Notes: generated from the letters alone by a model not told the origin. A DNA stretch of 64,000 bases from Terrabacter sp. Root85 (GCF_001429185.1 NZ_LMIW01000008.1:1068344-1132343), one strand, 5' to 3'. Positions 52,921 to 62,652 are shown, counted from the first letter of the stretch. A program made the numbers and translations.

Positions 52921-54368
52921 CAGCTCACCTTTCGCGCGAGCGGAAGTGAAGCCGAGACGAAGGCTCGGGCCTGCTGCCCGTAGAGCCGTCGCGTCTCGCA
53001 CCCGCACTGGATGGCGGCGCGCGAGATCTCCGCGACTGATGCTTCGAGCTCATCCCGCGACGGCGCAGTGATGGAAATGAGGCCGGTGAACTTGACGTCC
53101 GCGTGGCCGCTGATGAGCGCCCGTTCGCGTTCGAGGACGTCGTCGCGTTCGGCACTGTCCGAGAGGTCGGCGATGGCGCCGATCTTGGCCTTCTGCGCCG
53201 CCTCGGTGGCGTACTCGACCTTGGCCTTCCGGATGTCACGCATCGCGGCATCCGCGGGGATCGGCTGGATCGTCATCGAGAGTGTCTTGCGGATGCCGGG
53301 CTGGAAGACCAGCGAGTGCAGGAAGTACGGCGGCGCACCGACCCGCGGCCACTCGCAGATCCAGAGCACGGCGGAGTATGCCGTGTCGTGGCGGACGTGG
53401 TCCCACTCTTCGTCCATGGCCACCGGACCAGCACTCGCCAGCGTCTGAGTGCCGGCGTCACCCGTCTCGTGCCCGGGCTCGAACGATTCACGCAGAGTCG
53501 CCGCGAGCTCGCTCTCGTTGAGCCATGTGGCAAGCGACAGGTCGGCGGCGCGGAGCGCCGCCTCGAGGGACGTCATCTCCTGTCGTAGGAACGCGGCGGC
53601 CCCGCGGAGTCCACGTCCCGCCTGCTTGATGTGTGCCCGGGCGCTGCGGAGGTCGAGCGAGAGCGCGAGAACCGTGCGGTGGGTCGATGCTGCCGGCGCC
53701 GCTGTTTTCATGAGCGACTCGTACTGGTGCACGGCCCATTGGCCCGGCTGCTTGACACCGTTGACCTCCCACCAGCCGGTGATGCCGCGACCCGCGTCCG
53801 GTAGCGACACCTCGAGCACCTGCAGCCGGCAGCCGGTCCCGGACGCGGCCAGGTTGGCCAGCGCTCGACCCCATCCGTGAACGCGTCTCGCCTGCTCGTC
53901 GCTGGACAGGAGCACGTATGCCGGGTGACGCACGAGAGCCACCGCGGTGAGCGTGTGCCCGTGTGGGTCGTGCAGCATCGCGGCGCCGGACTCCTCGTCG
54001 ATGAGGAAGCGAAGCGCGGCTGCGTCGCCGGGGAGGGCGAGCGTGCCGCCGGGTCGCGGCGCCGATGGGCGCGCGCGGAACTTGGTCTGACCGTTGAGCT
54101 TCCGCACCGCGTAGTGCCCCGCCGTGGGGAGCGACTCGACGGCGGGTCGGCCGTGCCAGCGGACAAAGGCGAGGGCGATGAGTCCACCCCAGAGCGGTGC
54201 CGTCAGCCCCGCGCCGGTCGAGCTGCCCAGGAAGATCGCGGGGACGAAGACGAGCGCGGAGATGCTCAGGCAGAGAATGCGTGACGAAGAGAGCCCGAGG
54301 AGCAGGCCCCGCCGGGGGAGGCGTCCGAATCGGACGGTCATCGGGGTGGTGGTCGTGGCGTCGGTCAT
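52920..54368 (-). CDS. SCO6880-like type IV secretion protein (PrgI-like / VirB4 N-terminal part)
   Basis: A 482-aa protein: two membrane helices near the N-terminus (about 28-68), then a VirB4 N-terminal-like domain (AYVLLSSDEQARRVHGWGR, WICEWPRVGAPPYFLHSL, ISITAPSRDELEASVAEI). Actinobacterial systems of this sort split VirB4 into this protein and the separate ATPase downstream. It likely bridges the membrane and the ATPase. Its gene begins one base after the TrbL gene stops, so the genes are co-translated. Confidence 0.75.
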   Translation of the reverse strand: MTDATTTTPMTVRFGRLPRRGLLLGLSSSRILCLSISALVFVPAIFLGSSTGAGLTAPLWGGLIALAFVRWHGRPAVESLPTAGHYAVRKLNGQTKFRARPSAPRPGGTLALPGDAAALRFLIDEESGAAMLHDPHGHTLTAVALVRHPAYVLLSSDEQARRVHGWGRALANLAASGTGCRLQVLEVSLPDAGRGITGWWEVNGVKQPGQWAVHQYESLMKTAAPAASTHRTVLALSLDLRSARAHIKQAGRGLRGAAAFLRQEMTSLEAALRAADLSLATWLNESELAATLRESFEPGHETGDAGTQTLASAGPVAMDEEWDHVRHDTAYSAVLWICEWPRVGAPPYFLHSLVFQPGIRKTLSMTIQPIPADAAMRDIRKAKVEYATEAAQKAKIGAIADLSDSAERDDVLERERALISGHADVKFTGLISITAPSRDELEASVAEISRAAIQCGCETRRLYGQQARAFVSASLPLARKVS

Positions 54369-54369
54369 G

Positions 54370-55704
54370 TCAGCTCCTCGAGCCGTGGGTGAGTGGCTGC
54401 TTCAGGGGCGACTCCTGGATGGCGGCGCTCGGGCCACCGCCGGGGGAAGAGACCCCGGGTGGGTTGGTAGCGACGTCGCCGGCCTTCATGGCTATGGCCT
54501 TGCCTCCGAGGGCGACCCCGGCGACTGCGGCAGCTGGGGCAGCCAGCGAGGCGGCGGCTGCGGCGCCTCCCGCGCTGGCTGCTCCAGCCGGTCCTGTGGC
54601 ACCGGCCGCAAGTCCGGATCCCGGGCCCGGCGGCGGGCCCGCGGGTCCCGGGGGAGCGGGGCGCGGGGGAGGCGGCGGCATACCGCCACCGCTCTTGCCG
54701 CCGCGGCTGTGTCCGGACGATCCAACGGAGGCGAGTGCGCGGCCCTGTGCCTGGATCGCGCTGACCTTCTGGGGTGCGCTGACCAGGGTCTGCGCGCCGA
54801 CCGAGGCCTGCCGCGCCGTGGCGTGCGCAGAGTGAAGGGTGTCGCCGGCGAAGTGGAACATGCGGATCGCCACCCAGGGAGCCAGCCCGCCCAGCAGCAG
54901 GATCAAGGAACCGCCGGCGAGCTGGGTGACGGTCTGACCCACGCCAGTGCCGGACTGCCCGGCGCCGTTGAGGACGGCGACGCCGATGCTCAGGATGATG
55001 ACGAGGAGCAGCTTGGAGACGATCATGGCCGCGACGAACTCGATCCAGCGACGCACCCAGGCGCGTGTGAAGTCGGCCGTCGCCCCGGCAAAAGCCAAAG
55101 GGGCCAGCACGGCGGCCACGATGAGCATCAGCTTGCGGATCATCATGGCCGCCCAGACGACGACTGCCGCGAAGATGATGACGATCGCCAGAAGGATCAC
55201 GACGGCAGGGTTCTGCATCTGGGCGAGCCCGACGAAGGACAGCTTGCCACCGAGGGCGCCCATCTGCGTGTCCATCGTGAAGCGGACGACTCCGTCGCTG
55301 AGGGCGTCGACGGCTCCGAGGACGACGCGCGTCGTCGCCAAGGCGAGCGCGGACCCCACGAAACTGATGAGGAGGCCGCTCAGGGCGCGGCCCAAAGTCA
55401 CCGGATGCCCCCGGAGGGCAGCGGTGGTGACCTGGATGATGAAGAGGCCGAGACATAGAGTGGCCGCGATCGCGCCGGTGATCGCCATCTCCCGCGCGAG
55501 AGCCGGCGAGGCCAGATCCAGCGTGGTCGCCTCGCCGATCTGCTGCCACAGCCAGGTGGTGGCGTTCTGAGCTGCGAGCCCGAAGTAGCCGGCGATGTTG
55601 CTGAAGGCCCCGTCGACGACGTTGGACGCGGCCCCCGCGGTTCCCGCTGCCGCTTGGGCGACGAGACACATCGGGTTGGCCGCCATGATGCCGTCGCAGC
55701 TCAT
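54370..55704 (-). CDS. TrbL/VirB6-like membrane protein of the secretion system
   Basis: A 444-aa protein with about six or seven membrane helices (95-115, 125-160, 180-215, 230-290) and a long, soluble Pro/Gly/Ala-rich C-terminal tail (about 300-444) typical of TrbL/VirB6. It forms part of the inner-membrane channel. Its start overlaps the VirB8-like stop (ATGA). A low-complexity proline run (about 350-375) is the only odd trait. Confidence 0.8.
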   Translation of the reverse strand: MSCDGIMAANPMCLVAQAAAGTAGAASNVVDGAFSNIAGYFGLAAQNATTWLWQQIGEATTLDLASPALAREMAITGAIAATLCLGLFIIQVTTAALRGHPVTLGRALSGLLISFVGSALALATTRVVLGAVDALSDGVVRFTMDTQMGALGGKLSFVGLAQMQNPAVVILLAIVIIFAAVVVWAAMMIRKLMLIVAAVLAPLAFAGATADFTRAWVRRWIEFVAAMIVSKLLLVIILSIGVAVLNGAGQSGTGVGQTVTQLAGGSLILLLGGLAPWVAIRMFHFAGDTLHSAHATARQASVGAQTLVSAPQKVSAIQAQGRALASVGSSGHSRGGKSGGGMPPPPPRPAPPGPAGPPPGPGSGLAAGATGPAGAASAGGAAAAASLAAPAAAVAGVALGGKAIAMKAGDVATNPPGVSSPGGGPSAAIQESPLKQPLTHGSRS

Positions 55705-56492
55705 GACGCGCTCACCGCCAGGGACGAATAGGTGACCGCAGTGACGAAACCCCACGACGCGCGCGTCGGTGGCCCTTGAATGTTGAGCGTCATGGCTACG
55801 GAGGACGTCGACGTCACGGCCTTCCCCTCCTTTCGGTAGTGGAGGGTGACGGCGGCGGCGACCTCACGTCCGGTGATGCCCGGGTCGCTGATTCTCCCGC
55901 TCGAGACGGCGGTGCTCCACGCCATCGGCTCTGTCACCCCTTCGATGCGGACGGTGGTGTAGGCGTCCTGCAGTCCGAGGGCGGTCCACTCGTTCTGTCC
56001 GAGGACAGCAGGCGGCTGGCTTACAGCGTCGGTCACGGAGTAGACGGCGAGATGGTCGCGCAGCTCCTTCGGCACCAGCCCGATGACGAGCGGCTCGGAG
56101 GTCTGGGCGGCTTCTGACTGCACCCAGGCGAGGTGCTCGGCTCGCGACGTCCGGTAGTCCTGGGTCAGGAGACGGCGGACGAACTCAGCGGCGTACAGGT
56201 CGGGCTGTTGAGAGAAGTCGCCGGTAATGCGCCGCCCCGGCGGCCCGGGTGCGACTCGTGCCGCGGCTCGAAGGCGCTCGATCTCAGTCGTCACTGGATC
56301 CTTGGTCGGCTCGGACGACTGAGTGGTCGTCGAGTGTGGCGTCGGCGTGACGCCCGGTGTTGGCGAGCCCGAAACCGGGGGTGCGCCGCCGACGGGCGCA
56401 TCGGAGTGAGACAGCGCGACGACTCCAGCCAGAACGAGCAGGCCGACGACGCTCGCAGCGGCCAAGTAGGGGCGCAGAGCTCTCCAGCCCAT
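55701..56492 (-). CDS. VirB8/TcpC-like membrane-anchored transfer protein
   Basis: A 263-aa protein: one N-terminal membrane helix (about 8-28), a Pro/Thr/Ser-rich linker (about 35-65) and a C-terminal domain of about 180 residues with the NTF2-like strand pattern (AEFVRRLLTQDYRTS, TTVRIEGVTEPMAWS, VAMTLNIQGPPTRAS). VirB8-like proteins organise the periplasmic/extracellular part of the channel. It is one base from the pilin-like gene. Confidence 0.7.
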   Translation of the reverse strand: MGWRALRPYLAAASVVGLLVLAGVVALSHSDAPVGGAPPVSGSPTPGVTPTPHSTTTQSSEPTKDPVTTEIERLRAAARVAPGPPGRRITGDFSQQPDLYAAEFVRRLLTQDYRTSRAEHLAWVQSEAAQTSEPLVIGLVPKELRDHLAVYSVTDAVSQPPAVLGQNEWTALGLQDAYTTVRIEGVTEPMAWSTAVSSGRISDPGITGREVAAAVTLHYRKEGKAVTSTSSVAMTLNIQGPPTRASWGFVTAVTYSSLAVSAS

Positions 56493-56493
56493 G

Positions 56494-56787
56494 TCACTGG
56501 ACCGCGGAGCCCGCAGCGCTGAAGAAGGTCACGAGTGTGTTCGCCGCGCCGATGAGCATCGCTGCCCCCGCGGAGACGAGGACGCCGGTCTTGCCGCGAC
56601 CGGCCACGTGGGGGTTGGAGGAGTGGGAACCGATGGCCCATGCGATCGCCGAGATGGCAATGCCGGCCACGGCCGCGATCAGGCCGAAGGTCAGCAGGGC
56701 GCCGACGATCTTCTCAATCGCGGCGATGCCAGGCAGTCCGTTCTGGTTGGGCGGGACGTCGACGGAGGGGATGATCCAGGTCCTCAT
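56494..56787 (-). CDS. pilin-like (VirB2/TrbC) small membrane protein
   Basis: A 97-aa protein with two hydrophobic helices (about 24-52 and 70-92) separated by a basic loop (SNPHVAGRGKTG), the VirB2/TrbC shape. ATG 56787 follows AAAGG. Position between the VirB8-like and NlpC genes supports a role as pilin or channel subunit. Confidence 0.65.
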   Translation of the reverse strand: MRTWIIPSVDVPPNQNGLPGIAAIEKIVGALLTFGLIAAVAGIAISAIAWAIGSHSSNPHVAGRGKTGVLVSAGAAMLIGAANTLVTFFSAAGSAVQ

Positions 56788-56896
56788 GGTGGTGCCTTTC
56801 GCAGCTTGTGCAGACCGGTTCCGCACATGGCAGCGATAGAGGACCGGTCGGGGCACTATTGGTCGAAGCGCCGCAGATGAGGCCCAGGTTGCGACG

Positions 56897-58012
56897 TCAG
56901 GAGATGTGCCGAAGCCCTGAAACGCCCTGCGAGACAAAGGACTTGTAGGAGACAACCCGCACGACGTCGCCAGTTCGAGGAGCATTCACGACGAGTCCAC
57001 GGCCGATGTACATGCCGACGTGGCCAGGGGAGGCGAGCGTCCCGGAGGACCCCGGGATCATCACTAGGTCGCCCGGGGCCAGCGCGCCCGAGGTCGTGGC
57101 CGTGCCGTTGCGCAACTGCTGGCTGACGACGCGTCCGATGGAGATGCCGGCTCGGCGCCACGCCTGTTGAGTGAGCCCAGAGCAGTCGAAGGCCCCAGGT
57201 CCGTTGCCACCCCACAGGTATGGCTTCCCGAGCTGGGCGAGCGCAAAGGCCACTGCCGTACGCCCCTCGGGAGATGTCGTGGCCGGCAACCCGAAACCTG
57301 CCGGGAGCCCGTGAGTGCCGGATCCGCCCGGCGCGAGGGCGTCTGATGGAGCGCCTCCGCAGTCGAGGCTTGCAGTGTCACGCTCGATGAAGGCCAGGAC
57401 GGCTGATGCGCGGGCGGTCTGTCGTTGGTAGTTGCCACCCACAATGCTCGAGCCACCGTTCGCCGCGCTGGGGCGCCCAGTGAACGCTGACCGCTGGACC
57501 ATTTGGGCGGCATACCAAGGCGTCATCGACTGCCAGCCATCGAGCCGGAGGAGGGCGTCGACGAAGAGGTGGGTCGACTCGGCCGCGTCCATCCGTTCGG
57601 CCGCACTGCCCCACCCCGGACGCTGCTGGAACAGGCCCAAGGAGTCGTGGTCGAAGCCGACGCCCTCGCTCGGGAACGCCGAGCCCGTCGGGTCATTCGG
57701 GTTGGAGAGGACGCGCAGGTCCGATTCGGCCAGAGCAACCGTGAGGGCGATGAAGGCACCGGCCCTGCCCGCCCGTTGTTCGGCTGCCGCAACGATCGTG
57801 CGGGCGTTCTGCGCTTGGGCCGGCGAGAGTCCGTGGACGGAGCCGCTCGACACGCACGCGGGAGGGCGGGATGGGAGCGCGCCACTCTGCGTGGCGGCGA
57901 TCGTCACAACACCCAGGCCACCGAGCACTGCGACTCCGCCCGCGGCAACGACGGCGGCTGCATGGGTGAGCGGCATGGTGCGCGAACCGCGGGGTCGGGG
58001 CACTACCGGCAT
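56897..58012 (-). CDS. exported NlpC/P60 cell-wall hydrolase of the transfer system
   Basis: A 371-aa protein: an N-terminal export helix (about 15-35), a muralytic helical domain (ALAESDLRVLS, DHDSLGLFQQRPGWG, WQSMTPWYAAQMV) and a C-terminal NlpC/P60 domain with catalytic Cys (AFDCSGLTQQAW), His (GHVGMYIG) and a third polar residue. Such two-domain hydrolases open peptidoglycan for the conjugation channel. ATG 58012 or ATG 57976 may be the start. It is the first gene of the transfer operon. Confidence 0.85.
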   Translation of the reverse strand: MPVVPRPRGSRTMPLTHAAAVVAAGGVAVLGGLGVVTIAATQSGALPSRPPACVSSGSVHGLSPAQAQNARTIVAAAEQRAGRAGAFIALTVALAESDLRVLSNPNDPTGSAFPSEGVGFDHDSLGLFQQRPGWGSAAERMDAAESTHLFVDALLRLDGWQSMTPWYAAQMVQRSAFTGRPSAANGGSSIVGGNYQRQTARASAVLAFIERDTASLDCGGAPSDALAPGGSGTHGLPAGFGLPATTSPEGRTAVAFALAQLGKPYLWGGNGPGAFDCSGLTQQAWRRAGISIGRVVSQQLRNGTATTSGALAPGDLVMIPGSSGTLASPGHVGMYIGRGLVVNAPRTGDVVRVVSYKSFVSQGVSGLRHIS

Positions 58013-58070
58013 GTCGTGCGCCGATGGTGCCCCATGACGGCAAGTTCTCCTCGCCAAGGAGGTATGCCGT

Positions 58071-58550
58071 ATGAACGGACTGAGATCACGGCCACGTCCC
58101 GCTCGCCTCAGGTCCGACGACTCGGCGGACGCTCGACAGCTTGCGCTGGAGCTCGCCGGGCTGACGCCGCTGCGGATTGTCGATGTCATGTCGCTGGGGC
58201 TCGTCCTCGAGCCCGGCGAACGCGCGCTGCGCCAGGTGCCGCTCGAGGTGCGACACGCTGACCGGACCCGCTGGACGGGGGAGTCGCGGGGTGTCAGCTT
58301 GCTGACTGACCGCCGCCTTCTGGTCAACCTCGAGACGGGACACTCGATCTCGTTCTGGTGGGGAACTTTGGTTGGGTTCCGGCCATGCGTTGAAGGCGGC
58401 TACGCGGTGCTCGACTATGGCGACGGGATCCCTCGACTACTGTCGAGTCGCGCCCTGGCGTCGATCGCGGTCGCCGGCGTCGCTGTGCTCTACGGCAACG
58501 CCGGACTCGTCGAACACCCGGCGCTCGCCCTGCTGCGAGGCACCGCGTGA
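58071..58550 (+). CDS. hypothetical element protein
   Basis: A 159-aa protein with a beta-rich middle (GVSLLTDRRLLVNLETG, SISFWWGTLVGFRP, YAVLDYGDGIPRLL) resembling a PH-like or small-molecule-sensing fold; no family assigned. AAGGAGG, the best ribosome site in the window, precedes ATG 58071. It diverges from the NlpC gene, with a 58-base shared promoter region, so it may regulate or accompany the transfer operon. Confidence 0.6.
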   Translation: MNGLRSRPRPARLRSDDSADARQLALELAGLTPLRIVDVMSLGLVLEPGERALRQVPLEVRHADRTRWTGESRGVSLLTDRRLLVNLETGHSISFWWGTLVGFRPCVEGGYAVLDYGDGIPRLLSSRALASIAVAGVAVLYGNAGLVEHPALALLRGTA

Positions 58551-58915
58551 TGGCGCAGAGTCTGCACCTGACGGCGCGCGTACTGACGCTGTCCACCGGT
58601 GAGGTCCTGCGACGCGGCATACAGCCGGAGCAGTCCGGGCCACCCCGAGGGGGAGCCGGCGAGGAGCCGGTGGACGGCGCGCCGCTGCGCGGCGGTGAAG
58701 CCGAGCTGCTCGAGCATCCGCTTGGTGCATGCGCGAGAGTTCCCTCCGGCCCGCTTGGTCGTGATCGTGGTCAACGGGTCTGCAGCGCCACGTCGTCTGG
58801 CTTCCTCGATCCTGGAGATGAACAGGTCGAAGACGGGGGTGAGATTGATGTCGGCGAGCTCCTCGGCCGTGAGGTGGAGCTGAGCTGCCGTCCAGTCGTT
58901 GAAGGTGGTCTGCAT
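58490..58915 (-). CDS. hypothetical protein of the element
   Basis: A 141-aa helical protein (AQLHLTAEELADINLTPVFDLFISRIEEARRRG) without known domain; the C-terminal 40 residues are basic. Its 3' end overlaps the convergent gene 58071-58550 by 61 bases. ATG 58915 is the likely start; it lies 5 bases after the stop of the gene upstream. Confidence 0.5.
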   Translation of the reverse strand: MQTTFNDWTAAQLHLTAEELADINLTPVFDLFISRIEEARRRGAADPLTTITTKRAGGNSRACTKRMLEQLGFTAAQRRAVHRLLAGSPSGWPGLLRLYAASQDLTGGQRQYARRQVQTLRHHAVPRSRASAGCSTSPALP

Positions 58916-58920
58916 GATGG

Positions 58921-59331
58921 TCACGCCACTTCCGACATCTCGAGGTCGGCGAAGACAACCGGCTCTCCCGGGCTCACGTGGGTCATGCCGTGAAGCGCGT
59001 CGGCCTGCGCTGCGCGTGCGGATCCGAGCGCGCCGCGGGTGGCAACACCCCGCAGCATGATGAAGAGCTCGCGAGGCGCCATCGCTCTCGCCTGGGCCTC
59101 GTGGGCGACGAGCCACTCCATAGCCGCAATGAGCTCGTCGGTGGAGTGCTCGGGCGTCACCCACACCGGGGACGTCGACCCCATCGGCACGATGTGACAT
59201 GTGCTGCGGGTGCAGACCACCTCTTGAATCGTGAGCCACAGATCATCTCTTCCATCAGACACCTGGGCCAACGGCCCGCACTGGCGCAGGCTCTCAGCGA
59301 GCTGCTCGGCCTTGACGTCGCGAGTGGTCAT
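58921..59331 (-). CDS. small hypothetical protein
   Basis: A 136-aa alpha/beta protein (AESLRQCGPLAQVSDGRDDL, WLTIQEVVCTRSTCHIVPMG, STDELIAAMEWLVAHEAQ). No family recognised. It is followed on the same strand by the gene ending at 58490, with which it likely forms a transcript. Confidence 0.5.
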   Translation of the reverse strand: MTTRDVKAEQLAESLRQCGPLAQVSDGRDDLWLTIQEVVCTRSTCHIVPMGSTSPVWVTPEHSTDELIAAMEWLVAHEAQARAMAPRELFIMLRGVATRGALGSARAAQADALHGMTHVSPGEPVVFADLEMSEVA

Positions 59332-59687
59332 CCCCTGCTCCTTCGTGAGATCAGCGGGGCCCCTGCAGCAGCCCGCTCCTTACCATTTGTCCCGCTTGTC
59401 GCCACTCGGCGCTCGCCCGGTCTCACGCAGTTGTGGACAAGTCTCAGAAGGCGACACGTTGTCCACATGGGCGACGCGGACGAGTTGCGGCCCGGCGAGA
59501 TCGACGCACAATGCGCGCGCCGAGGGGTGTGGATCACCCGGACGTCGGCCGTGTTCGGGCCCGCTTGCCGTGATGACTTCATGCGATCCAGTCAGCCAGC
59601 GCCGGAGCCATCGCCCCATGACCCGCTGATGCACTCGCGATGCACTCAGGTGAACAGCCGAGCCCCGCGACGCTCGGGAGGTAGCTC
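59332..59687. other. divergent promoter region, no gene
   Basis: These 356 bases separate the outward-facing genes at 59331 and 59688. Short frames here lack ribosome sites and domains. The sequence GACGCACAATGCGCGCGCC has some dyad character, but no operator can be assigned. Confidence 0.4.
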
Positions 59688-61211
59688 ATGACGTCAGTCG
59701 TGGTGCCGACCTGGCAGCCTGCCGACGCGGTCTGTCTCCAGCAGGCCCTGAGGCTGACGAACGAAGCCTTTGCCGAGACTCTGGGCTCAGCCGCTCGCAC
59801 GGTCGCGAAGTGGCACGCGAACCCAGCCATGAAGCTCACGACGGAGATGCAGGCCGCGCTGGACACGCTCCTCAGCCGCGCCACCGAGGATGCGCGCGAA
59901 CGCTTCGCCCAGCTTCGCTTAACTGGGGCCACCGACTCATCGCAGGTGGCTGAGTCCGTGGTTGCACTGCAGGGCGCGACGCACCTCCACTCGGCTCTGC
60001 AGTTCCTCGACGAGCTGCGAGGGTCCAGCCCTGGCACATCGCTTGCAGCAGTTGCTAATCGGGCGGCCGCGTTGACTCGTGACGAGCCGACCTGTCATGT
60101 CGACAGGCGGGTGGTAAGTGATCGGCTGTTGGACTTCTACAGCACCGAGAGTGGGCTCGAGGGAGCGGTGCACATTCGGTCCAGCGAGGGAGACATGACG
60201 ACGACTCTGGTCACCCCGTACGGGGGCCTGGCCGCTCGGAAGAGCAGAGTGCCGTCTTTCGGATTCGCTCGCCGTGCATCGGCTCCACCGCTACTCGCTA
60301 CACCAGCCCTGCTCGCGGCCGCCGAAACGCGGATGGCGGGTTGTCTGTTGGGTGGCACGCGCTTTTCGGATCAACCGACCTACCGTCTCGTGGACCTAAA
60401 AAACGAGCCGGACGGCATACGAGCGCAGTTCACCATGACCACGTTCGCGCGCTACGCACTCACGTGGGATCTGCTCGAGGCGGAGGTCCTCACGGCCCTC
60501 GCTGCCGGCTCGTCACTGCTTCCACTCCGAGAGCAGCTGTTGCCCACCGCACGAGCGGTGCTCACCCCGAGCGCCCGAGAGTGTGTCGGGGGAGCGCTCG
60601 CACTGTCGGCCTTCGCTCGTCCGGCATCGGGCAACCGGCTGGCTGACTACGTCCTGCTCATCCAGCAGCGCAGCGCCAGGGTTCTCAACGGAGCTGGACG
60701 CATCGCCGTGATCCCCAAGTGCTTCCACCAGCCGACCAACGAGGCGACTGCTGAGGTGGACGTGCGACTCACTCTCCATCGGGAGACAGAGGAGGAGCTG
60801 TTCGGGCGGGTGGAGACGGACAACAGCCTCGGGCCGTCATCGGTGGCCGACCTCCTGCACCCGAGCCGCATGACGCCGGCAATGCGTTGGCTGACGGAGT
60901 CCTCGGCTCTCGACGTGCACCTCAACGGCTTCGCGTACAACCTCGTGGCTGGGAGCTTCGAGTTCCCCGCCCTGCTCGCCGTGCACGACGAGACCTTCTG
61001 GCAGCGCTTTGGTGGTGACGTCGAAGCGAACTGGGAGGCCTCTGGGCTGCTGCGCTACTCGAGCGCCGACGCTGACGGACTCGCTGCGCTGCTGCATGAC
61101 CCGCAATGGACGGATGAGGGGCTTGTCGCATGTGCCCTAGGTTTGAAGCGGCTCGCCCAGCTCAACCCGGAGCGAGTCAGACTGCCGGCCTTCCAGATTG
61201 GAGTCTCGTGA
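59688..61211 (+). CDS. XRE-type helix-turn-helix protein with a C-terminal Nudix-like domain
   Basis: A 507-aa protein. The N-terminus is an XRE-like helix-turn-helix (ALRLTNEAFAETLGSAARTVAKWH, about 18-42). The middle (about 120-290) is unassigned. The C-terminal part has a Nudix-box-like stretch (VRLTLHRETEEELFG, about 355-370) in which the second Gly is shifted, so catalysis is doubtful; it may be a ligand sensor. It is coupled to a cupin gene (GTGA). ATG 59688 is the start. Confidence 0.6.
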   Translation: MTSVVVPTWQPADAVCLQQALRLTNEAFAETLGSAARTVAKWHANPAMKLTTEMQAALDTLLSRATEDARERFAQLRLTGATDSSQVAESVVALQGATHLHSALQFLDELRGSSPGTSLAAVANRAAALTRDEPTCHVDRRVVSDRLLDFYSTESGLEGAVHIRSSEGDMTTTLVTPYGGLAARKSRVPSFGFARRASAPPLLATPALLAAAETRMAGCLLGGTRFSDQPTYRLVDLKNEPDGIRAQFTMTTFARYALTWDLLEAEVLTALAAGSSLLPLREQLLPTARAVLTPSARECVGGALALSAFARPASGNRLADYVLLIQQRSARVLNGAGRIAVIPKCFHQPTNEATAEVDVRLTLHRETEEELFGRVETDNSLGPSSVADLLHPSRMTPAMRWLTESSALDVHLNGFAYNLVAGSFEFPALLAVHDETFWQRFGGDVEANWEASGLLRYSSADADGLAALLHDPQWTDEGLVACALGLKRLAQLNPERVRLPAFQIGVS

Positions 61212-61552
61212 GCATCGCTACTGGCAACGCGTTCGATGACGGCCCCGCGCACCGTGGGTGGCTCGTCGGGAACTTCATCGCGCCTCCCGACAGCGTGGCG
61301 AACACGACCGACGTGGAGATCAAGTGGGGCACGCATGCCGCGGGGGAGGAGCGCGCCGACTGGACCACGGGTGAGACCCGCACCTCGATGATGTTCCTGA
61401 TCTCCGGGCGTTTCGTTCAACGGCTCCCGGACCGTGAAGTTGAGTTAAGTCGGCAAGGCGACTACGTGATTTGGGGTCCAGGGGTCCTCCACGCTTGGCG
61501 GGCCGTTGAGGACTCGGTCATGCTCACGGTTCGCTGGCCATCTATGGATTGA
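61208..61552 (+). CDS. small cupin protein coupled to the XRE/Nudix-like gene
   Basis: A 114-aa cupin: WGTHAAGEERADWTTGETRTSMMFLISGRFVQRL as motif 1 and GDYVIWGPGVLHAWRAVEDS as motif 2, with a His and acidic residues in the metal positions (one ligand may be missing in motif 1). GTG 61208 overlaps the upstream stop. The pair looks like a two-gene sensing unit; what it senses is unknown. Confidence 0.65.
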   Translation: MSIATGNAFDDGPAHRGWLVGNFIAPPDSVANTTDVEIKWGTHAAGEERADWTTGETRTSMMFLISGRFVQRLPDREVELSRQGDYVIWGPGVLHAWRAVEDSVMLTVRWPSMD

Positions 61553-62652
61553 CCCATAGGCCGGCTCATGGATCTGCCGGTCTTGGTTTCTCGGACGTCG
61601 GCACCCCGCAACTACAGGGCATCGATAGAAAGCATGTATCCCAAGGCCGAGAGCTCCGTCGCCGTATAGCTCGTATGCGGGCCGATGCCTGCCCCTGGAT
61701 ACAGCGAGCACACCATGTCCTTTTCGTGGCACAACGCTGCCGTTCGAGACGTCACTGATGTCGGAAGCGGACCTGCCACGTCACCGTCAAAGAGGCCCAG
61801 CGGCGACCACACGCCTCCGCTAAGCGTCTGGGCAACCGTGGGCGCATACACGGTGAGCTGAGAACCGTCGTAGGAGGCGCTCCTCCACCAGTCCTCCTGA
61901 GCGTTGGGGACGCGGCCGGGGTCGGCGACAAAGGCCACTCCCGCGACTCGCGACAACATGGTCGAGTCAGACTTTGCGAGTTGCCGCAAAGCCAGGTGCC
62001 CGGCCAACGCACCTTGCGAGTAGCCCAGGATCAGGAACTTGGTCGAGGGGCAGTCCCGCTGCTCGCGGTACATCCGTGAGATCAACTTGTCCACTCCGTC
62101 GTAGATACTCCGGGTGTAGTCGTCCGGCCAAACTCTCAGGTCGACGACCGGTACTGGTAGAGCCTGATATTGCACGGCGACCTGCTTTACGGACGACGTC
62201 TTGTACTTCTTGAAGGCGTCAAGCACCTGGCCGTTGTAGTTGCCGAACCCGTCAGTCTCGCTGCTGAATGACGGGGTTGACCATCCGGTCAGTAGACTCC
62301 AGTTTCCCTGCGGCGCTTCAGCCGATCCGCGAAGACCAAGCGCCACGTAAGTCGTGCAACGGGTTGAGTTGTCCGTAGGAACGGTCTGCGCTGGAGAGGT
62401 AGCAGGTCGCGGCGGCGCGACGTACCCGACCCACGGCGTATATACGACTCCTGTGCCCTGGACGTCGCTTGCATCTGGTCCAGTTGACGCGCCCCAATCC
62501 ACGTTCCGGGCATCTACGTAGTCGCCATTCGAGACCACGCCCGAGGAGCAGTTAGCGATCTTGCCTGAGATGGCTGCAGATCCTCCGGAGTATACGTAGA
62601 GAGCAGTTGATGCGTATCGCACCTCTGTGTTCTGGAGCTGGGCGGACCCTCC

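Noticed and set aside
54590..54690. Pro/Gly/Ala-rich repeat-like stretch, possible tandem repeat or CRISPR-like array
   Set aside because: It is the low-complexity tail of the TrbL-like protein; no regular unit with spacers exists. No CRISPR array was found anywhere in the window.
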